Assembly (NCBI GenBank): GCA_945861915.1
Contig: CAMAWK010000001.1
Location: 1 to 49,186, forward strand
Reading direction: 5' to 3'
Length of the DNA stretch: 49,186 nt
From: Flavobacterium psychrophilum
GTDB taxonomy: Bacteria; Bacteroidota; Bacteroidia; Flavobacteriales; Flavobacteriaceae
In this document: one piece after another, positions 37,376 through 46,170 of the stretch
How the letters are laid out: each line of letters begins with the position of its first letter
Position numbering within the stretch: position 1 is the first letter of the stretch
Notes under the pieces: model-generated
What the model was told of the DNA's origin: nothing
Database searches by the model: none
Seen by the model: the letters and a program-made list of their open reading frames with translations, nothing else
Position numbers and translations under genes: made by a program

Positions 37376-37416
37376 ATAAAAAAGTTTAAAAAAAGTTTAA
37401 AAGTTTGAAAAAAGTT
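37376..37416. repeat. Phased A-tracts upstream of rplS promoter
   Basis: Four AAAAGTTT-like units with A-runs at about 37376, 37388, 37398 and 37408, spaced 10-12 bases, just upstream of the -7 box. Such phasing bends DNA and may act as a promoter-strengthening element. Confidence 0.55.
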
Positions 37417-37456
37417 TAAGATTGTTATTGCCTTAAACATTTCAAACCTATTTAAA

Positions 37457-38134
37457 CTACTCTTCGAGCAAATCGGGTCGTCGATTTTTGGTATGTTCAT
37501 ACGCCATATCTTCACGCCATTTATCAATCTTGGCAAAGTTTCCACTGATTAAAACTTCTGGCACTTTCCATCCTTTATAATCTGCTGGTCTAGTATAAAT
37601 AGGGCCAGACAATAATCCGTCCTGAAAACTATCCGTTAATGCAGAGGTTTCATCGCTTAAAACGCCAGGAATCAATCGGATTAAAGCATCGCACAATACT
37701 AAAGCACCTAGCTCTCCACCAGACAAAACATAATCACCAATTGATATTTCTTTGGTAATAAAATGATCTCGAACGCGTTGATCTACACCTTTATAATGTC
37801 CGCACAGAATGATAATGTTTTCATACATCGACATTGAGTTTGCCATTTTCTGATTAAGGGTTTCACCATCAGGAGACATATAAATGATTTCATTATAATT
37901 TCTTTGAGATTTTAGATACGATATACAATCATCAATTGGCTGAATATTCATGACCATTCCCGCACCACCACCATAAGGATAGTCGTCTACAGATTTTTGT
38001 TTGTTTGTGGTGTAATCTCTTAAATTATGAAAATACACTTCTACAATTCCCTTGTCAATTGCGCGCTTCATCATGGAAGCCTCAAAAGGACTTTTTAGCA
38101 ATTCTGGCAAAACAGTTATGATATCAATTCGCAT
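37457..38134 (-). CDS. trmD: tRNA (guanine-N1)-methyltransferase TrmD
   Basis: 225 residues from the ATG at 38134 ([20 protein letters not shown]). The frame runs on to a TTG at 38155, but that triplet overlaps a TAnnTTTG box and is rejected. [30 protein letters not shown] and the trefoil-knot loop [21 protein letters not shown] carry the S-adenosylmethionine site. It methylates G37 of tRNAs reading CCN and CUN codons and prevents frameshifts. The RimM partner and the 30S protein S16 gene usually linked to it are not adjacent here. Confidence 0.96.
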   Translation of the reverse strand: MRIDIITVLPELLKSPFEASMMKRAIDKGIVEVYFHNLRDYTTNKQKSVDDYPYGGGAGMVMNIQPIDDCISYLKSQRNYNEIIYMSPDGETLNQKMANSMSMYENIIILCGHYKGVDQRVRDHFITKEISIGDYVLSGGELGALVLCDALIRLIPGVLSDETSALTDSFQDGLLSGPIYTRPADYKGWKVPEVLISGNFAKIDKWREDMAYEHTKNRRPDLLEE

Positions 38135-38152
38135 AAAATATTTTATAGTTTC

Positions 38153-38160
38153 CAAATGTA
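38153..38160 (-). promoter_or_regulatory. -7 box (TACATTTG) for trmD
   Basis: Minus strand TACATTTG, 18 bases before the ATG at 38134. The short distance supports that start over the upstream TTG, which lies inside the box. Confidence 0.5.
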
Positions 38161-38290
38161 CAATGTTTTTTTAAGAGCATTAAATTTTGTTCACTTGGTA
38201 AATAAAATGTAAATATTTGGAAAATAGAAAGTAAAATTATTGAAAATGAATAAGGTAGAAAGTATTTGATAAACAGACATCTTTTATTTT

Positions 38291-38324
38291 TTTGCTGTAC
38301 ATTGAATATATATTCTTATTTTTG
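38291..38324 (+). promoter_or_regulatory. Promoter of the FISUMP lipoprotein gene (TTTG-N22-TATTTTTG)
   Basis: TTTG at 38291-38294, 22 bases, then TATTTTTG at 38317-38324. The spacing is at the long end of the accepted range. It lies 22 bases before the ATG at 38347 and excludes an earlier start at 38266. Confidence 0.6.
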
Positions 38325-38346
38325 GTCAAATTTTTTAAATTCGAAT

Positions 38347-39051
38347 ATGAAAAAAGTATTTTTAGCATCTGTAATCGTTTTATTTTTAGGCTGTTCTAAA
38401 GAAAATCCTCCTGCAACTTCATCGGGTCTAACCGATTTAGACGGAAACACCTACACAGCTATAACCATCGGAAAACAAACTTGGTACAAAGAAAATCTTT
38501 CTGTTTCAAAATACAGTGATGGAACAGAAATCCCACAAGTAAATGAGCCTTCAGAATGGGCAACTTTAGCAACAGGTGCTTGGTGCTATTATGATGACGA
38601 TTCAAGTTCTAATGAGCAATATGGAAAATTGTATAACTGGTATGCAGTGGCAGGAATTTTTGATGGTCCATCACTCAACAATGCTTCCTTGAGAAAAAAA
38701 TTAGCCCCTCAAGGACATCATATCCCATCTGATTCCGAGTGGACTGCAATGTCAAATGATTTAGGATTAAATGCTGGAGGTAAATTAAAACAAGAAGGAA
38801 CGGATTATTGGTATGACACAAATGATGACGTTACAAACAGTTCTGGTTTTAATGGACTCCCTGGAGGAATTTGCATTGATAATGGTAGTTTTCACCTATT
38901 AGGATATCACGGATACTGGTGGACTTCTACTACCTCGTCAAATGATCCCGAAACTGCTTTAAACAGAAGTTTAAACTATAATTCAAATATTCTATGTAAA
39001 AGTTATGATAGTAAGAATTATGGATTCTCTGTTCGCTTTATCAAAGATTAA
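38347..39051 (+). CDS. FISUMP-domain lipoprotein
   Basis: 234 residues from the ATG at 38347 (the upstream ATG at 38266 precedes the promoter). The lipobox ends at Cys16 (VIVLFLGC). GLTDLDGNTYTAITIGKQTW, KENLSVSKYSDGTEIP, KLYNWYAVAG, HIPSDSEWTAM, GFNGLPGG, YWWTSTTSSN and YGFSVRFIKD are the ordered blocks of the Fibrobacter succinogenes major paralogous domain, common in surface proteins of Bacteroidota and without a known enzymatic role. It is the first gene of a likely three-gene unit with the two repeat proteins downstream (50-base gap). Confidence 0.85.
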   Translation: MKKVFLASVIVLFLGCSKENPPATSSGLTDLDGNTYTAITIGKQTWYKENLSVSKYSDGTEIPQVNEPSEWATLATGAWCYYDDDSSSNEQYGKLYNWYAVAGIFDGPSLNNASLRKKLAPQGHHIPSDSEWTAMSNDLGLNAGGKLKQEGTDYWYDTNDDVTNSSGFNGLPGGICIDNGSFHLLGYHGYWWTSTTSSNDPETALNRSLNYNSNILCKSYDSKNYGFSVRFIKD

Positions 39052-39101
39052 TAAACAAACCCAATCTAACAATTCAATTCTTTTTTTAAGTTGACAATAT
39101 T

Positions 39102-41324
39102 ATGAAAGCAATACTATTAAATATAATTCTATTTTTAATTTTCTCGGTAAAAGTATTTTCTCAAAACCCTATAATTGAAAATATAAATATTTGTACCACT
39201 GTTGGGTCTTCGTCAACCGTTGAAGTATTGAACCCAGCGATTGGTTCAACTTATTCTTGGGAGATGAAAATACCCAATCAACAAAATTGGATTCCAATTA
39301 CAGCTCTAAATGCAGGTGTTGAACATGAAGATTACACAACTTCAGCTTTAACAATAAATAAATCTGCCTCATTACCTATTTCTTCAACACGATACAGAGT
39401 GGTTGCTACAAACAGTTCTGGAAGTTTAATTTCTAACGAAGTAGTTTTAACAGTAAATCCATTATCAATTGCTGCTAAAACTATTTTTGGGGCCTCACCC
39501 GTTTGTAGCGAAGGCAACAAACTACTCAATTGCTCTACCGATTATGTGGGTGTTATTCAATGGCAATTATCAACTATTTCTAACAGCTCGGATTTTGAAG
39601 ATATTAGTAAGGCAAACGGAATAACTTACCAAGCAACCAACATTCAAGATACTGCTTGGTATAGAGTTATGAATACTAGCGGAGCATGTCCACCAGCCTT
39701 TAGTGAACCTGTGCAAATAATAGTAAATGCAAAACCGACAGCAGGAAATATAGAAGGCGGGGAGATTGATGTTTGTAAAGTAGGAAATGTTACAGATTTG
39801 TATCTATATAATTCTCAAGGAAGTATTCTTTGGCAAAAATCTTTGAATAGTGAAGGTCCCTATAGCAATATAAATGGAGCAACTTCTCAAATATACAGAG
39901 CTTCATTATTAACTACCACAACTTATTTCAGAATTGCTGTTTCTAATGGAGTTTGTCCTACCGAATATTCTGAACCTACTTATATTAATGTAGATGCGGA
40001 ATCTGTAGCTAAATCTATAACTGGAATTTCACAAGTTTGTGCCGGTAATAGCATTTCTCTTAACTATGGAGCAGGTTCAGTTGGAGATATTCAATGGCAA
40101 ACTTCCAATACTTCTGCATTCACAGATTTTATTGACGAAACAGACAAAACTGGCTTAACTTTCAGTATGAATGACATTCAAGAAACAACTTGGTTTAGAG
40201 TTTTAAATACTAATGGAGAATGTGGTCCTGCATACAGCCCTGTATTTCAAGTAGTAGTTAATCAAGTACCCGAATCTGGATTATTAGACATCGAGGAGGT
40301 AACCGTTTGTAAAACGTCAAACTCAACTCTCATAAATTTATATGATTCTTCAGGAACAATTCAATGGCAAAGAGCGCCTGACCTTTCAGGAACAGCGGGA
40401 ACTTTTGTAAATATTTCATCAGGCGCAACCAAGAATTTCTATATGGCAGCATCATTAACAGAAACTACTCATTTTAGAGCCATACTTTCCAGTGGAGTTT
40501 GCCCTTCCATAATTTCAGGAACTGTGAAAATTACAGTCGATCAACCAGCTGTTTTTAAATCAATTTTAGGAGCTAGCCCAGTTTGTTTTGGAGGTAGCAA
40601 AGTACTTGCGTATCAATCAGGTTCATTTGGCGAAATTCAATGGCAATCATCCACAACTTCTGCATCTGATGACTTTTATGATATTGGAGGTGAAAATTCT
40701 GAAATTTTTACAGCCTATGATTTACAGGAAACTACCTGGTTTAGGGCATCAAATACAAATGGAGTTTGTCCTACTTTGTATAGTCCAGCAATAAAAATTT
40801 TAGTAAATCCTTTGCCCGTTGCAGGGTCTATAGTTAATGGAAACGAACTAATATCAAATAATTTAAATAGCACAGAATTAACGCTAATTAATTACAAAGG
40901 AAGCATACAATGGCAAAAGTCCGAATCAATATCAGGTAATTTTATTGATATTCCTAACGCAACAACCTCTGTTTTTCAAACTTCTGAATTAAAAGACGCT
41001 AACTATGTTAGAACGGTAGTTTCAAGTGGTAATTGTTCGAAGATCGCATCTGAACCTTTTAAAATAAACCTGAATTCGGATTTTGATGTTACACTATTCC
41101 CGAATCCATTTAATGATGAATTCAACATCAATTTAGAGTCTACAAGTCTTGAACCTATTGAGTTAGAAGTGTACGATTTATTAGGCAGAAAAATAAATAG
41201 TCAAATTATCAAACCAAGCGAAATCAACACCAAAAAGAATGGAAATAATTTCCTTCCTGGATTATATACTTTAAATATAAAGCAAGGAAAACAAAACAAA
41301 TCTATTAAGATAATAAAGAAATAA
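39102..41324 (+). CDS. Type IX secreted repeat protein with alternating Cys modules
   Basis: 740 residues. A signal peptide (MKAILLNIILFLIFSVKVFSQ) is followed by one beta domain (about 25-122, INICTTVGSSSTVEVL... SSTRYRVVATN), then three A-B pairs of about 90-residue modules (A: K[ST]I.GASPVC, GxIQWQ, TTWFRV, NGxC; B: GGxxxVCK, GxIQWQ, YxN, FRAxLSNGxC), and a type IX C-terminal domain (FPNPFNDEF... GLYTLNIKQG). Each module has two conserved Cys, predicted to form a disulfide; the last B module has lost the first (ELISNN). The type IX signal directs export and anchoring on the outer surface. No catalytic motif is visible. The neighbouring protein shares all its domains. Confidence 0.85.
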   Translation: MKAILLNIILFLIFSVKVFSQNPIIENINICTTVGSSSTVEVLNPAIGSTYSWEMKIPNQQNWIPITALNAGVEHEDYTTSALTINKSASLPISSTRYRVVATNSSGSLISNEVVLTVNPLSIAAKTIFGASPVCSEGNKLLNCSTDYVGVIQWQLSTISNSSDFEDISKANGITYQATNIQDTAWYRVMNTSGACPPAFSEPVQIIVNAKPTAGNIEGGEIDVCKVGNVTDLYLYNSQGSILWQKSLNSEGPYSNINGATSQIYRASLLTTTTYFRIAVSNGVCPTEYSEPTYINVDAESVAKSITGISQVCAGNSISLNYGAGSVGDIQWQTSNTSAFTDFIDETDKTGLTFSMNDIQETTWFRVLNTNGECGPAYSPVFQVVVNQVPESGLLDIEEVTVCKTSNSTLINLYDSSGTIQWQRAPDLSGTAGTFVNISSGATKNFYMAASLTETTHFRAILSSGVCPSIISGTVKITVDQPAVFKSILGASPVCFGGSKVLAYQSGSFGEIQWQSSTTSASDDFYDIGGENSEIFTAYDLQETTWFRASNTNGVCPTLYSPAIKILVNPLPVAGSIVNGNELISNNLNSTELTLINYKGSIQWQKSESISGNFIDIPNATTSVFQTSELKDANYVRTVVSSGNCSKIASEPFKINLNSDFDVTLFPNPFNDEFNINLESTSLEPIELEVYDLLGRKINSQIIKPSEINTKKNGNNFLPGLYTLNIKQGKQNKSIKIIKK
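39474..41070 (+). repeat. Three A-B module pairs in the first repeat protein
   Basis: Six beta modules of about 270 bases each with recurring ATTCAATGGCAA coding IQWQ. A and B strictly alternate. A modules start at about 39474, 40008 and 40551; B modules at about 39735, 40269 and 40815. Confidence 0.8.
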
Positions 41325-41387
41325 CTTTTTAGATTATTATCTTTATTATCTATTTAAAAACCTACTTTTTTTAAAAGTAAAATTTAA

Positions 41388-44300
41388 ATGAGATATTTTT
41401 TCACAATCTTACTATTGCATTTATATTCGTGGTCTAATGCACAAATTACGTATTCTAAATTACCTTTAGATTTACAAATAGTTGCTAGGGACAAAACGAG
41501 TAATTTAGGTATTGTAAATATTGAGGGAGTTGTAGAAATCTCCAGCGGCTATGAATCTCTGAGGGTTGAAACCTATCGAAATAATGTATTGTTAAATAAC
41601 AATGATAAAACTTTAGAATACACAGATTCTAAAGCTAACTTCGCTTATACTATTTCAATTCCGGCAGAATTAGCAAATTACACCTTTAAAATTTACGGTT
41701 TTAAACCATCAGTTGCTATTTATGAATTAAACAAAACAATATCAAATATTGTTGCAGGAGATGCAATAATCATTCAGGGCCAGTCTAATGCTGTAGCATC
41801 AATAAGAAACGGAAGTGCCAATTCTAATAAAAGTGATTTTATTAGAGTATATGCAAATGGTATTGCTAATGTTGATGCACTTTTATCAAATGATGCTTGG
41901 TACTTGGCTGATGGAGATGTAAATACAAATACTAATGGTAATGCTGGACAATGGGGTTTAAAATTAGCTAGATTGTTATCTGATAATTTAAATATTCCAA
42001 TTGCTGTCTTCAACGGTGCACATAATGGACAAGGCATTTCATTTTTTAAAGCAACGAAGGATTATAAAACATCTTTATCTTCAAATTACGGAAGATTATA
42101 TTACAGATTGAATAAAACTGGACTTATAAACAGTGTAAGAAGTGTTTTCTGGTCACAAGGCGAAGCAAATTCAGGAAGCAATTTTAATTCTATTTCTAGT
42201 TATAAAAACAACTTTAAAATTATTGAAAATTCATGGTTAGTCGATTACCCTAACCTTGAAAAAATCTATATTTTTCAAACAAAAGACTGTGCCTGCAATA
42301 CCACTCCTGAAGGCTTAATGAATATTAAAGAAGCTCAAAGACAACTGGCTGTTGAAGACGATAAAATAAGTATCATGCCAACAACATCCTTGTTACTTCA
42401 TACAGATATTTGTCATTTTCCTTTCAAGAATGGGTATGAGACTTTTGCGACTAGGGTACATAAATTAGTTCTTCAAGATGTTTATGGAAAATCATATAGT
42501 GAAGAAATTAAAGCACCAACGATAAAAAGTATCGAATTTACTGAACCAAATACCTTAACACTCGAGACAGATGCTTTAGAACTTAAATTTTCATCTACAG
42601 ATCAGGCTACAATGCTTACCAGACTTAAACAAGATTTTGAACTCAGAAATGCTCAAAATGCAACGATAGAAAGTGTGAATTTAGCAGGAAATAAGATTCT
42701 ATTTACACTGTCAGGAAATCCTGGTTCAATTGCTAATGTTTCGTTTGTAGGATATTATTCAAATATTGGATATACAATTACTAATTCATCTAATTTAGAG
42801 TTGGTCAGTTTTCGAAATTTTCCCATTAAAAACTTATCGTTGAATGATGGTGACAGCTCAAATTATCCCTTAATAGAAGATGCTCACATTTGTACTATAT
42901 TTGGTTCAACTACATCCATACCAGTACTTTCTCCTAATATTAATGCATCCTACAAATGGTTTTATAAAACTTTGAATAACGAATGGAAAGAAATAACAAG
43001 TTCAACTGCAAGTACTGTTTATTCAAATTACAATTCACCCATTTTAGAAATAAAAAAATCTTCTGTTTTACCAATTTCTGGTACTACATACAAAGTAATT
43101 GCTACTATTGATTTATTAGGTGAATTTGCTTCCAACGAAGCTACTTTACTATTTGACACAGCCCCTGTTTCAAAATTAATAACAGCAAATTCAGCAATTT
43201 GTGAAGGCGAAAGTTCAAATTTAATATATGATATTGACTCCATAGGAACCATTCAATGGCAATATTCAACTACTTCAAGTCAAGAGGACTTTATAGATCT
43301 TTATGATGAAAATGGGTTGTCTTACACAATAAGCAACTTACCACAAACTACTTGGTTTAGAGTAATGAACTCCAATGGCGTTTGTACAAATGATTACAGT
43401 CCAGCTGTTCAAATTAAAGTTGACTCTAAAGCATTTTCGGGAATTATTTCAGGAGGAAATATAAGTGTTTGTAAAACTACTAACTCGACTGTTTTGATCT
43501 TAAATAATTACGTTGGAAAAATCCAATGGCAAAAAGCAACAACTTTAACCGGCGTTTATTCTAATGTAACCAATGCCACTTCTGAAATATATACCGCCTC
43601 AGGATTAACCTCTACAACTTATTACAGAGCTATTTTGTCGAGTGGAATTTGTTCACCACAAACTACAGAACCTGTAGCAATAATAGTTGAATCATCGGCT
43701 GTTTACAAAACAATAACCGGAGCTTCACCAATTTGTATCGGAAATAGTAAAACTTTAAGTTATGGTATGGGTTCTGTAGGAACTATTCAATGGCAATATT
43801 CAACGCAATCAGGTACATCTGGATTTTTTGATATTATTGACGAAAATTCACTGACTTATACAATAACCAATTTACAACAAGCTACTTGGTTTAGAGTTAA
43901 AAATTATATTGGAACTTGTTCGACTGTTTTTTCTCCAGCAGTACAAGTTTTAGTGTATCCCAAACCAATTTCAGGATATATCACAGGAGGAAATAAAAAT
44001 GTGTGCAAAACATCTAACTCCACCATTTTAAATTTGAACAACTCTTTTGGAACAATTCAATGGCAAAGATCTACAACAGAATCAGGTGTTTATTCGAATA
44101 TTACCTCCGCTACTTCAACTTCATTTACTGCTTCAGGATTAACAAACACAACCTATTACAGAGCCGTTTTGTCGGGTAATTTTTGCGTTTCACAAATTAC
44201 AGAGCCTACAGTAATAGTCGTCGATGATGTTTCAGTTGCTAAAACAATACTAGGAGCTTCTGCAGTTTGTGCTGGAGATAGTAAAACATTGAATTATGAA

Positions 44301-46055
44301 ACTGGTTCAATAGGCTCAATCCAATGGGAATATTCAAACACTTCAAATTCTAGCAATTTTTTAGAAATTAACGACCAAAAAGGAATTACCTATACAGCAA
44401 CTAATTTGCAACAAAACACTTGGTATAGAGTAAAAAACACCAATGGAACATGTCCTTCAGTCCATAGTCCAGCGATTCAATTAACAGTTATTCAAAAACC
44501 AATTGCTGGCTACATAACTGGGGGTGATCTCAGCGTTTGCAATACCTCTAACTCAACAGCTTTAAAATTACTAAATTTTGTTGGGGAAATTCAATGGCAA
44601 AAAGCATCATCATTTTCGGGTACTTATTCAAACATTTTTGCTGCTACATCAAATTCATTTACTGCTACAAACTTGACCTCAACTACATTCTATAGAGCCA
44701 AATTATCCAATGGAACTTGCACTCCCGTTTTCACGGAACCCGTAGCTATTAACATTTCAATTAATGCCGAGTCAAAAACTATTAGTGGAGCTGTGCCAAT
44801 TTGTACTGGCGAAAACTTAAGACTTAGTTATGAAATTGGTTCAGTGGGAACTATTCAATGGCAATTTTCGACTACATCGAGTAGTTCAGGATTTATAGAT
44901 ATAGTTGGACAAAATGACCTAAACTATACAGCAAATAATTTACAAAAAACCACTTGGTTTAAAGTTAAAAACTCTATTGGAACTTGTTCAACCACATATT
45001 CTCCTGCCGTTCAAGTTACGGTTACTTCAAAACCAGTTGCCGGATTTATTTCTGGAGGTAATATAAATATATGCAAAACCACTAGCGCTATAACTTTAAC
45101 TTTAAATAAATCCATAGGAAATATTCAATGGCAAAAATCGGCAATGCAAACTGGAGACTATTCAAATATCACCTCAGCTAATTCTACTTCCTATTCAGTT
45201 TCAGGATTAACTAGCTCAGGTTATTTTAGAGCTGTTTTATCAAATGGAATTTGTACTCAAGAAATCACAGAACCCGTTTCAATTCGAATCGATGATTTAG
45301 CGGTAACCAAAACGATTTCTGGTGCTTCTCCAATTTGTGTTGGAGAAAACAAGACGTTAAGTTATGGAGAAGGATCTGTTGGGACAATCCAATGGCAATA
45401 CTCAACTGTATCAAACACAACGGGTTTTGTAGATATTAATGGCGAGAATGATTTAAATTATACAGCAACTAATTTACAACTAGACACTTGGTTTAGAGTG
45501 AAAAACACAAGTGGAGTTTGTCCTATCAATCATAGCCCAGCAGTCCAAATAACAGTAAATTTAACACCTATGCCTTTTGGTGATAAAACTCAGTATTTTG
45601 ATTTTGATCTACCCGTGACCATAAATAACATAGAAGTTGAAGGAACTGATGTAAAGTGGTATTGGTCCTATACTGATGCTCAGAGAAAAGACAATGATTT
45701 AGAATATACAACAAAATTAATCCCAGACACAACCTATTTTGCAACACAAACATTAAACGGTTGTACTAGCATTTCACCATTGACAGTTACCGCTATCAGT
45801 AATCTAGAAATTAAAGGTTTTAATACTGATAAGTTAACGTTTTACCCAAATCCTTTTACCAATTATTTTAAGCTTAAATATCCTGAAATTATTACTTCTA
45901 TTGAACTATTCAATAATCTAGGACAATCTGTTTTAAAAACAAATCCTAATGATAAAGAAACTACTTTAAATGTAAATCATCTTTCTTCTGGAATCTATTT
46001 TATGGAAATATCGTCCAAGAAAAACAAAGGGATTATCAAAGGAATTAAATTATAA
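41388..46055 (+). CDS. Type IX secreted SGNH/sialate-esterase-like protein with alternating Cys modules
   Basis: 1555 residues. Signal peptide (MRYFFTILLLHLYSWSNAQ), a beta domain (to about 120), then an SGNH hydrolase of the sialate O-acetylesterase (SASA) type: nucleophile Ser133 in IQGQSNAV, FWSQGEANSG and the Asp340-x-x-His343 pair in DICHFPFKNGYE. The catalytic triad is intact, so it should remove acyl groups, most likely acetyls from glycans. A linker beta domain (about 375-490), an N-cap like that of the upstream gene (AHICTIFGSTTSIPVL, about 500-590), five A and four B modules (about 594-1391) and a final beta domain precede a type IX C-terminal domain (FYPNPFTNYFKLKY... SSGIYFMEISS). 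Likely displayed on the surface. 63 bases after its paralogue and probably co-transcribed. Confidence 0.85.
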   Translation: MRYFFTILLLHLYSWSNAQITYSKLPLDLQIVARDKTSNLGIVNIEGVVEISSGYESLRVETYRNNVLLNNNDKTLEYTDSKANFAYTISIPAELANYTFKIYGFKPSVAIYELNKTISNIVAGDAIIIQGQSNAVASIRNGSANSNKSDFIRVYANGIANVDALLSNDAWYLADGDVNTNTNGNAGQWGLKLARLLSDNLNIPIAVFNGAHNGQGISFFKATKDYKTSLSSNYGRLYYRLNKTGLINSVRSVFWSQGEANSGSNFNSISSYKNNFKIIENSWLVDYPNLEKIYIFQTKDCACNTTPEGLMNIKEAQRQLAVEDDKISIMPTTSLLLHTDICHFPFKNGYETFATRVHKLVLQDVYGKSYSEEIKAPTIKSIEFTEPNTLTLETDALELKFSSTDQATMLTRLKQDFELRNAQNATIESVNLAGNKILFTLSGNPGSIANVSFVGYYSNIGYTITNSSNLELVSFRNFPIKNLSLNDGDSSNYPLIEDAHICTIFGSTTSIPVLSPNINASYKWFYKTLNNEWKEITSSTASTVYSNYNSPILEIKKSSVLPISGTTYKVIATIDLLGEFASNEATLLFDTAPVSKLITANSAICEGESSNLIYDIDSIGTIQWQYSTTSSQEDFIDLYDENGLSYTISNLPQTTWFRVMNSNGVCTNDYSPAVQIKVDSKAFSGIISGGNISVCKTTNSTVLILNNYVGKIQWQKATTLTGVYSNVTNATSEIYTASGLTSTTYYRAILSSGICSPQTTEPVAIIVESSAVYKTITGASPICIGNSKTLSYGMGSVGTIQWQYSTQSGTSGFFDIIDENSLTYTITNLQQATWFRVKNYIGTCSTVFSPAVQVLVYPKPISGYITGGNKNVCKTSNSTILNLNNSFGTIQWQRSTTESGVYSNITSATSTSFTASGLTNTTYYRAVLSGNFCVSQITEPTVIVVDDVSVAKTILGASAVCAGDSKTLNYETGSIGSIQWEYSNTSNSSNFLEINDQKGITYTATNLQQNTWYRVKNTNGTCPSVHSPAIQLTVIQKPIAGYITGGDLSVCNTSNSTALKLLNFVGEIQWQKASSFSGTYSNIFAATSNSFTATNLTSTTFYRAKLSNGTCTPVFTEPVAINISINAESKTISGAVPICTGENLRLSYEIGSVGTIQWQFSTTSSSSGFIDIVGQNDLNYTANNLQKTTWFKVKNSIGTCSTTYSPAVQVTVTSKPVAGFISGGNINICKTTSAITLTLNKSIGNIQWQKSAMQTGDYSNITSANSTSYSVSGLTSSGYFRAVLSNGICTQEITEPVSIRIDDLAVTKTISGASPICVGENKTLSYGEGSVGTIQWQYSTVSNTTGFVDINGENDLNYTATNLQLDTWFRVKNTSGVCPINHSPAVQITVNLTPMPFGDKTQYFDFDLPVTINNIEVEGTDVKWYWSYTDAQRKDNDLEYTTKLIPDTTYFATQTLNGCTSISPLTVTAISNLEIKGFNTDKLTFYPNPFTNYFKLKYPEIITSIELFNNLGQSVLKTNPNDKETTLNVNHLSSGIYFMEISSKKNKGIIKGIKL
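43168..45562 (+). repeat. A-B-A-B-A-B-A-B-A module array in the second repeat protein
   Basis: Nine modules of about 270 bases (5 A and 4 B). The B modules share GGNxxVCKT and FRAxLSNGxC, the A modules ASPICxGxxKTLSYxxGSVG. ATTCAATGGCAA (IQWQ) recurs in most copies. Modules are closer to one another than to those of the upstream gene, suggesting recent amplification. Confidence 0.8.
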
Positions 46056-46145
46056 TAGATTCCTTTTATTATTTTTCAGTCTAAAATCGGAAAAAGTATT
46101 ACCAAAACACAACCTAAATTTTCAATTATCTTTACAAAAAAATCA

Positions 46146-46153
46146 TAGATTTG
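46146..46153 (+). promoter_or_regulatory. Candidate -7 box (TAGATTTG) for the LETM1-related gene
   Basis: TAGATTTG matches TAnnTTTG, 17 bases before the ATG at 46171. No clear -33 TTG. Confidence 0.4.
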
Positions 46154-46170
46154 CCCTATAAATCAATGTT

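Noticed and set aside
38266..38346. Upstream ATG for the FISUMP lipoprotein
   Set aside because: The promoter boxes at 38291-38324 lie downstream of that ATG, and the lipoprotein signal begins at 38347.
41774..42037. Minus-strand frame inside the esterase domain
   Set aside because: It is the antisense of the conserved GQSN region and has no start signal or pattern of its own.
39474..45562. Regular repeats of about 270 bases as a CRISPR array
   Set aside because: The repeats keep a reading frame, vary at third positions and encode beta modules; spacing and unit length do not fit CRISPR.
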